Below are positions 59,991 to 64,000 of a stretch of DNA of 64,000 nt, piece by piece (positions within the stretch are counted from its first letter, which is position 1; every line of letters begins with the position of its first letter). Location: positions 1 through 64,000 of the forward strand of contig NZ_WPOO01000015.1 in NCBI RefSeq assembly GCF_009755265.1, in the 5' to 3' direction. The DNA is from Adlercreutzia rubneri. Lineage in GTDB: Bacteria; Actinomycetota; Coriobacteriia; Coriobacteriales; Eggerthellaceae. The notes under the pieces are model-generated. The model was not told the origin of the DNA. It searched no databases and saw only the letters and a program-made list of their open reading frames with translations. A program made the position numbers and the translations under genes.

Positions 59991-60182
59991 ATGTCGAAGG
60001 TTTGCGAAGTTTGCGGTAAGCACCCGGTTGCCGGTCGTAGCATCAGCCACTCTCACCGTGTGAGCAACCGCGTGTTCCGTCCCAACATCCAGAAGATCAC
60101 CATTCGCGACGCGAAGGGCCATGTCCGTCGCGCCAACGTGTGCACCTCCTGCATGAAGGCCGGAAAGGTGGAGCGCGCCTAG
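59991..60182 (+). CDS. rpmB: 50S ribosomal protein L28 (zinc form)
   Basis: The 63-residue protein carries CEVCGK (C5, C8) and CTSCMK (C51, C54), so it is the zinc-binding C+ type of L28. GRSISHSHRVSNRVFRPN is the usual core. The ATG has CGGAG about 12 bases ahead. It has its own promoter and a terminator and is separated from the Asp23 gene by repeat copy E. Confidence 0.95.
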   Translation: MSKVCEVCGKHPVAGRSISHSHRVSNRVFRPNIQKITIRDAKGHVRRANVCTSCMKAGKVERA

Positions 60183-60217
60183 CAAGAGCGCTTCCGCTTT
60201 CTTTTCCAGAGAATCCA

Positions 60218-60246
60218 AAAGCCCGCCCTGCGGGCTTTCTCTGTTT
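60218..60246 (+). terminator. Terminator of rpmB
   Basis: AAAGCCCGC at 60218-60226 pairs with GCGGGCTTT at 60230-60238 and is followed by CTCTGTTTT. Confidence 0.85.
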
Positions 60247-60263
60247 TGGCACAAAGTTGACGA

Positions 60264-60377
60264 CGCGAAGGAGGCGGGGCGGCCCGCGCGCAGGTTGCGC
60301 AGCGACTGGAACAGCCCAGTGAGCTGTTCCACCAAGCGAGCCATTGCTTGAGCACGGGTCGTCCCGCCTCCTTCGCG
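60264..60377 (-). repeat. Nested-hairpin repeat, copy E (degenerate, inverted)
   Basis: Outer arms of 23 bases (60264-60286 and 60355-60377) match in 21 positions. The inner hairpin is TGGAACAGC/GCTGTTCCA. The shell is recognisable as the inverted type (GCGCAGCGACTG and AAGCGAG) but has drifted from copies A-D. It lies between the rpmB terminator and the Asp23 gene; the remaining gap to 60508 holds only a -10-like TATACT at 60459-60464. Confidence 0.7.
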
Positions 60378-60508
60378 GCGCCCCCGGTGATGCGAGTTCG
60401 TTTGTGGAATATGGCCGACTGTCATCGGGGGGTAACGGCGGCGGAGTGTTCGTTGCGCTATACTCTTCTCGACTATGTATGCAAAGCTCAGCGGAAAGGA
60501 TTTGTCCC

Positions 60509-60856
60509 ATGAGTTCTACGATACCCGGCAACCTCCACGTTGCCAACGACGTGCTGGCCGATTTGGTCGGTAACGCCGCCATGGAATGCTACGGCGTGGT
60601 GGGGGTGTGCGCGCCCAACGCCGCCGACAGCATCGCCAAGATCCTGCCCGCCTCGCGCCTGCGCCGCGGCGTGGTGGTCAGCTCTCTGGAAGAGGGGGTG
60701 CACGTCGATCTGTACATCGTCGTGGAATACGGCACCAACATCGCCACGGTTTCCCGCAACCTCATCGACCAGGTCAGCTTCGCGCTGAAGGAGTACGCGC
60801 GCGTGCCGCTGGCCGGTGTGGATGTTCACGTCATGGATGTCAAGGTGCGCCGCTAA
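60509..60856 (+). CDS. Asp23/Gls24 family envelope stress protein
   Basis: The 115-residue protein has the Asp23 fold pattern: GNLHVANDVLADLVGNAAME, GVVVSSLEEGVHVDLYIVVEYG and VPLAGVDVHVMDVKVRR. Its place before fakA (YloU-YloV order) is conserved with Firmicutes. Members coat the inner membrane face or relate to alkaline and envelope stress. GGAAAGGA precedes the ATG at 60509. TATACT at 60459-60464 is a likely -10. Confidence 0.88.
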   Translation: MSSTIPGNLHVANDVLADLVGNAAMECYGVVGVCAPNAADSIAKILPASRLRRGVVVSSLEEGVHVDLYIVVEYGTNIATVSRNLIDQVSFALKEYARVPLAGVDVHVMDVKVRR

Positions 60857-60880
60857 GGCTCATCGCGAGATGGGCTCAAG

Positions 60881-60899
60881 TGCCCGCCTGATGCGGGCA
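60881..60899 (+). other. Small hairpin before fakA
   Basis: TGCCCGC at 60881-60887 pairs with GCGGGCA at 60893-60899, about 30 bases before the fakA start and upstream of its GAAGGAG site. It might affect translation. Confidence 0.35.
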
Positions 60900-60928
60900 G
60901 CTCGCCCTTGAAGGAGAATTAACCCCTC

Positions 60929-62563
60929 ATGTCTACTACGACTTACTCTTCCAATAACGTGCTGAACGCCGTGGCCGCCGCTGCCAAGGTTCTCGACGAG
61001 CGCAAGGAGGAAGTGAACCGCCTGAACGTGTTCCCGGTGCCCGACGGCGACACCGGCACGAACATGTCGCTCACCATCCAGTCGGTGGTGAGCAACGTGG
61101 CGAACCTTCCCATCGGTGCTCTGGGAGCCGATATCCGCAAGGCCATCACCACCGGTGCCCTCATGGGGGCGCGCGGCAACTCCGGCGTCATCACCTCCCA
61201 GATCTTGCGCGGCCTATGCGAGGGCAGCCAAAGCTTCGACGAGTTCGATGTCGAATCCATCGCCGCCTCCTTCGATCGCGCTCGCGAGGTGGCCTTCCAG
61301 GCCGTGCGCAAGCCGGTGGAAGGCACGATCCTCACGGTGCTGCGCGATTCCGCCGCCGCCGCCAAGGTGGCCGTCGAGCAGGAGCTTTCCATCCCCGAGG
61401 CCCTGGACGCCATCGTGGCCGAGGCCTACGCCTCGGTGCAGCGCACGCCCGACCTTCTGCCTGTGCTCAAGGAGCATGGTGTGGTGGACGCCGGCGGTTT
61501 CGGCCTGGCCATCCTCTTCGACGCCTTCACCGCGGCGCTGCTCGGGCGCTCCGGCACCATGGTCGACGAGATGTCCTTCGCCCGGGGGTCGCACCCCAAG
61601 GTGGAGATCGAGCAGGTGAACGACTGGGAGGGCTCCCAGTACCGCTACTGCAACGAGTTCCTCGTGGATTCCGATACCCTGGACAAGGATGCCGCGCTTG
61701 AGTTCCTCTCCACCATGGGCGACTGCGAGCTGTGCGTGGGCGAGGTGCCGAAGTTCAAGGTGCACGTGCACTCCGACCACCCCGATCAGGTGCTGAAGTA
61801 TTTCCTCGATCACGGTCAGATCTCCGAGGTGTTCATCCACAACATGCAGATTCAGTCGGCCGAGCGCACCGAGAAGCTGGCCGCCGAGGAGCAGGCCGAG
61901 CGCAAGCCCCTGGGCTTTGTGGCCGTGGCCGCCGGTTCCGGCCAGGCGGAGATCCTGAAGAGCCTCGGAGTCGATGTCATCGTCTCTGGAGGCCAGACCA
62001 TGAACCCCTCCACGAAGGATCTGCTGGACGCCGCAGGATCGGTGAACGCCGATGCGGTCATCATCCTGCCGAACAACTCGAACATCATCATGGCGGCCAA
62101 CTCCGCCGCCGAGCTCTCTGAGACGCCCTGTGCCGTCGTGCCTACCAAATCGGTGCCCCAGGCCTTCTCGGCCCTGTTCGCCGTGGATGTGGATGCCTCC
62201 TTGGAAACGAACGTCGAGGAGATGACCGAGGCCGCCCAGGCCGTGAAGACCGGCGAGGTCACCTGGGCCACCCGCGACTCCAAGGACGCCGAGGGCAACC
62301 CCATCGCCGAGGGCGACGTCATCGGCATCGCCGACGGCTCCATCGAGACGGTGGACGATTCCATCGACGGCGCGGTGCTGACGCTGCTCGGCAAGATGGA
62401 CGCCGAGGACGCCGATACCTGCACCATTTTGGCCGGCGAGGGCTATTCCGACGAGGATCTGGAGGCGCTCGTGGCGAAGATCGAGGAAGCCTACGACGAG
62501 CTGGAAGTTGACGCCCAGCGCGGCGAGCAACCCCTTTACCCCATTGTGTTCTCGGTTGAATAA
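60929..62563 (+). CDS. fakA: Fatty acid kinase subunit A (DAK1/YloV family)
   Basis: The 544-residue protein has a DhaL-type ATP-binding domain at the N-terminus (FPVPDGDTGTNMS with D39 and D41 as metal ligands; GARGNSGVITSQ) and the C-terminal DAK phosphatase-like region ending GEQPLYPIVFSVE. FakA phosphorylates fatty acids bound by FakB (DegV-type) proteins, which are not in this window. The GAAGGAG site precedes the ATG. Confidence 0.93.
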   Translation: MSTTTYSSNNVLNAVAAAAKVLDERKEEVNRLNVFPVPDGDTGTNMSLTIQSVVSNVANLPIGALGADIRKAITTGALMGARGNSGVITSQILRGLCEGSQSFDEFDVESIAASFDRAREVAFQAVRKPVEGTILTVLRDSAAAAKVAVEQELSIPEALDAIVAEAYASVQRTPDLLPVLKEHGVVDAGGFGLAILFDAFTAALLGRSGTMVDEMSFARGSHPKVEIEQVNDWEGSQYRYCNEFLVDSDTLDKDAALEFLSTMGDCELCVGEVPKFKVHVHSDHPDQVLKYFLDHGQISEVFIHNMQIQSAERTEKLAAEEQAERKPLGFVAVAAGSGQAEILKSLGVDVIVSGGQTMNPSTKDLLDAAGSVNADAVIILPNNSNIIMAANSAAELSETPCAVVPTKSVPQAFSALFAVDVDASLETNVEEMTEAAQAVKTGEVTWATRDSKDAEGNPIAEGDVIGIADGSIETVDDSIDGAVLTLLGKMDAEDADTCTILAGEGYSDEDLEALVAKIEEAYDELEVDAQRGEQPLYPIVFSVE

Positions 62564-62585
62564 TCTGCTTGAAACTCTCCCGGGA

Positions 62586-62723
62586 CGCGAGCTGGATGGC
62601 ATGTTCAGTCGCTCAGACAGTCCTCGTTGGTATCGAAGGCGCCAGGGGCATCCTCTCCCCAACATAAGCCGCCTTCGATACCATCTGTGGAACTCGCTTG
62701 GTGAACACGCCGTCCATCTCGCG
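62586..62723 (+). repeat. Nested-hairpin repeat, copy C
   Basis: Outer arms at 62586-62607 and 62702-62723 (CGCGAGCTGGATGGC and near-complement, 19 of 22) flank CGCTCAGACAGTCCTCG (62610-62626) and CTGTGGAACTCGCT (62684-62697). The inner hairpin TGGTATCGAAGGC/GCCTTCGATACCA is close to that of copy B. It starts 23 bases after fakA. Confidence 0.85.
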
Positions 62724-62754
62724 TTTGGCTCTGCCATAATAGAAGGAAGATAGT

Positions 62755-64000
62755 TTGCCCATTGATCGGGAAAAAGCTACGCTCTCGCTGGACGAGCCCG
62801 TGTCCCGGGTTCGTCTGGTGAGCCCTGCGCGGGCTGCGGCGCTCGAGAAGCTCGGTGTGTGCACGCTGCGCGATTTGCTGACACACTTTCCCCGATCCTA
62901 CATCGACCTCTCGCAGGTGGAGACCTGCGGCACCGCTCGCATCGGGGAGGTCTGCACCATTCGCGGCACGGTGCACGAGATCAAGCTGAAGAAGCCCCGC
63001 TACAATCTCAAGCTCGTGGAGATCGCGCTCGTGGATGGCACGGGCATCCTTGTAGTCACCTGCTTTCGCCAGCCATGGCTGATGGATCAGGTGAAGGCGG
63101 GGGATGCGGTGGCCGTTTCGGGCAAGGTGACCTTCGACTACGGCTACAAGCGCATGACCAACCCCTTCATCGAGGTGATCGGGGAGGGGGAGGAGGTCAC
63201 CGGCTCGGTGGTGCCGGTGCATCCGGCCACCGAGAAGCTCACGGCGGCCTGGGTGCGCCGCATCGTGGCCAACGGACTTACGGCCGCCGAAGGGCTTTTC
63301 GACCCGCTGCCTTTGGGGCTGCGCCTGCGCTACCGGCTCATGAGCCGCGGCGCCGCGCTGCGTGCCATCCATTTCCCGCGCACCATGGCAGAAGCCGACG
63401 AGGCGCGGCGGCGGCTCGTCTATGAGGAGCTTTTGTACCTGGAGCTGTTCCTCATGCAGGAGGGCGCGGCCCGCAGCGCTGGATGCGTGCCCCACGCCCA
63501 TGTGGTGGACGGCCCGCGGCTTGGTGCCTTCGCCGCCTCGCTTCCCTTCGAGCTCACCGGCGAGCAGCAGCGGGCGCGCGACGAGATTCTTGCCGCCCTG
63601 GCGGCGCCGACGGTGGCCAACCACATGCTTTTGGGAGACGTGGGCACCGGCAAGACCGTCGTTGCCGGCCACGCCCTGGCCGCCGCCGCCGACTCCGAGG
63701 GGCAGGCCATGCTCCTCGCGCCCACCGAGGTGCTCGCCCGCCAGCACATGGAGGGCCTGGGAGAGCGCTTGGAAGGCGCCGGGGTGCGCGTCGCCCTGCT
63801 CACGGGCTCCACGGCCGCCGCCGAGCGGGCCGCCATTGTGGAAGGCTTCGCCTCCGGGCAGGTGGATGTACTCATCGGCACCCATGCGCTGCTCTCCGAC
63901 GACGTCGTGCCGCGCAACCTCACCCTGGCGGTCATCGACGAGCAGCAGCGCTTCGGCGTAGACCAGCGGGCGAAGCTGCTGGAGAAGGGCGAGGCACCCG
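62755..64000 (+). CDS. recG: ATP-dependent DNA helicase RecG (3' part beyond window)
   Basis: The first 415 residues of a helicase that remodels stalled forks and branched DNA. A wedge/OB domain is at about 60-150 (RGTVHEI...RMTNPFIEVIG), then Walker A GDVGTGKT at 294-301 and APTEVLARQH. The DExH box reads DEQQRFG, with Gln where DEQHRFG is more usual. The start is a TTG at 62755 after AAGGAAG. The fakA-recG order matches that in Firmicutes. The gene continues past the right edge. Confidence 0.94.
   Translation, partial: MPIDREKATLSLDEPVSRVRLVSPARAAALEKLGVCTLRDLLTHFPRSYIDLSQVETCGTARIGEVCTIRGTVHEIKLKKPRYNLKLVEIALVDGTGILVVTCFRQPWLMDQVKAGDAVAVSGKVTFDYGYKRMTNPFIEVIGEGEEVTGSVVPVHPATEKLTAAWVRRIVANGLTAAEGLFDPLPLGLRLRYRLMSRGAALRAIHFPRTMAEADEARRRLVYEELLYLELFLMQEGAARSAGCVPHAHVVDGPRLGAFAASLPFELTGEQQRARDEILAALAAPTVANHMLLGDVGTGKTVVAGHALAAAADSEGQAMLLAPTEVLARQHMEGLGERLEGAGVRVALLTGSTAAAERAAIVEGFASGQVDVLIGTHALLSDDVVPRNLTLAVIDEQQRFGVDQRAKLLEKGEAP

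Noticed and set aside
1..64000. CRISPR arrays, insertion sequences, prophage or integrative element genes
   Set aside because: No regularly spaced direct repeats, transposase, integrase or phage structural genes were seen in any frame.

Overview
The window reads as a chromosomal segment of a high-GC anaerobic actinobacterium of the class Coriobacteriia, most likely family Eggerthellaceae (Adlercreutzia/Eggerthella/Gordonibacter type). This is inferred from the high GC content and strong third-position bias. It also rests on an arginine deiminase cluster, a LuxR regulator fused to a 12-helix membrane domain beside a Tat-exported FMN/FAD reductase, and many GTG/TTG starts. I have no database match, so the family is an inference. 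Almost everything is housekeeping; there is no rRNA operon, insertion sequence, prophage or CRISPR array.

Layout. 0.3-3.7 kb: GNAT acetyltransferase, citramalate synthase, and a convergent DUF3810 membrane protein. 3.8-10.5 kb: tRNA-Pro, arginine catabolism (arcA, arcB, an arcD-like YfcC carrier), argS and a CAT-anticodon tRNA. 10.6-13.2 kb: secreted lipoprotein nuclease, tcdA, tRNA-His, tRNA-Lys. 13.3-25.5 kb: NYN-LOTUS protein, two CPA1 antiporters, trpS, tRNA-Val, ClC channel, Nudix, ABC-F and trmL. 25.5-29.2 kb: LuxR-12TM regulator and flavin reductase. 29.3-32.6 kb: M50 protease, scpA, scpB, rluB. 32.9-36.2 kb: complete panBCD plus panE. 36.3-40.0 kb: hybrid histidine kinase coupled to a solute-binding lipoprotein. 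40.0-40.35 kb: candidate type I toxin and antisense RNA. 40.5-50.1 kb: a long co-directional run tyrA-aroA-cmk-plsC-ispH-DUF512-der-plsY-gpsA. 50.7-54.6 kb: a second kinase/solute-binding pair. 54.6-64.0 kb: MGMT-like protein, rpe, cysteine desulfurase, PHP phosphatase, Nif3, zinc-ribbon coiled coil, rpmB, Asp23, fakA and recG (cut by the window end).

The most interesting non-textbook signals are four. (1) A family of nested-hairpin intergenic repeats has at least five copies (about 23.1, 35.1, 48.9, 60.3 and 62.6 kb), with a conserved internal shell but copy-specific outer arms and inner hairpins that stay self-complementary. (2) Two hybrid histidine kinases are each joined by an ATGA stop/start overlap to a solute-binding lipoprotein, with no permease nearby. 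(3) A 26-residue membrane peptide gene has a consensus antisense promoter, a plausible antisense terminator and 5'-3' long-range mRNA pairing, the layout of a type I toxin-antitoxin. (4) An MGMT-family protein has threonine in place of the acceptor cysteine.

The genes work together mainly as biosynthetic and information-processing operons: pantothenate, aromatic amino acids with phospholipid and isoprenoid steps, chromosome condensation, and a rpmB-asp23-fakA-recG order that is also common in Firmicutes.
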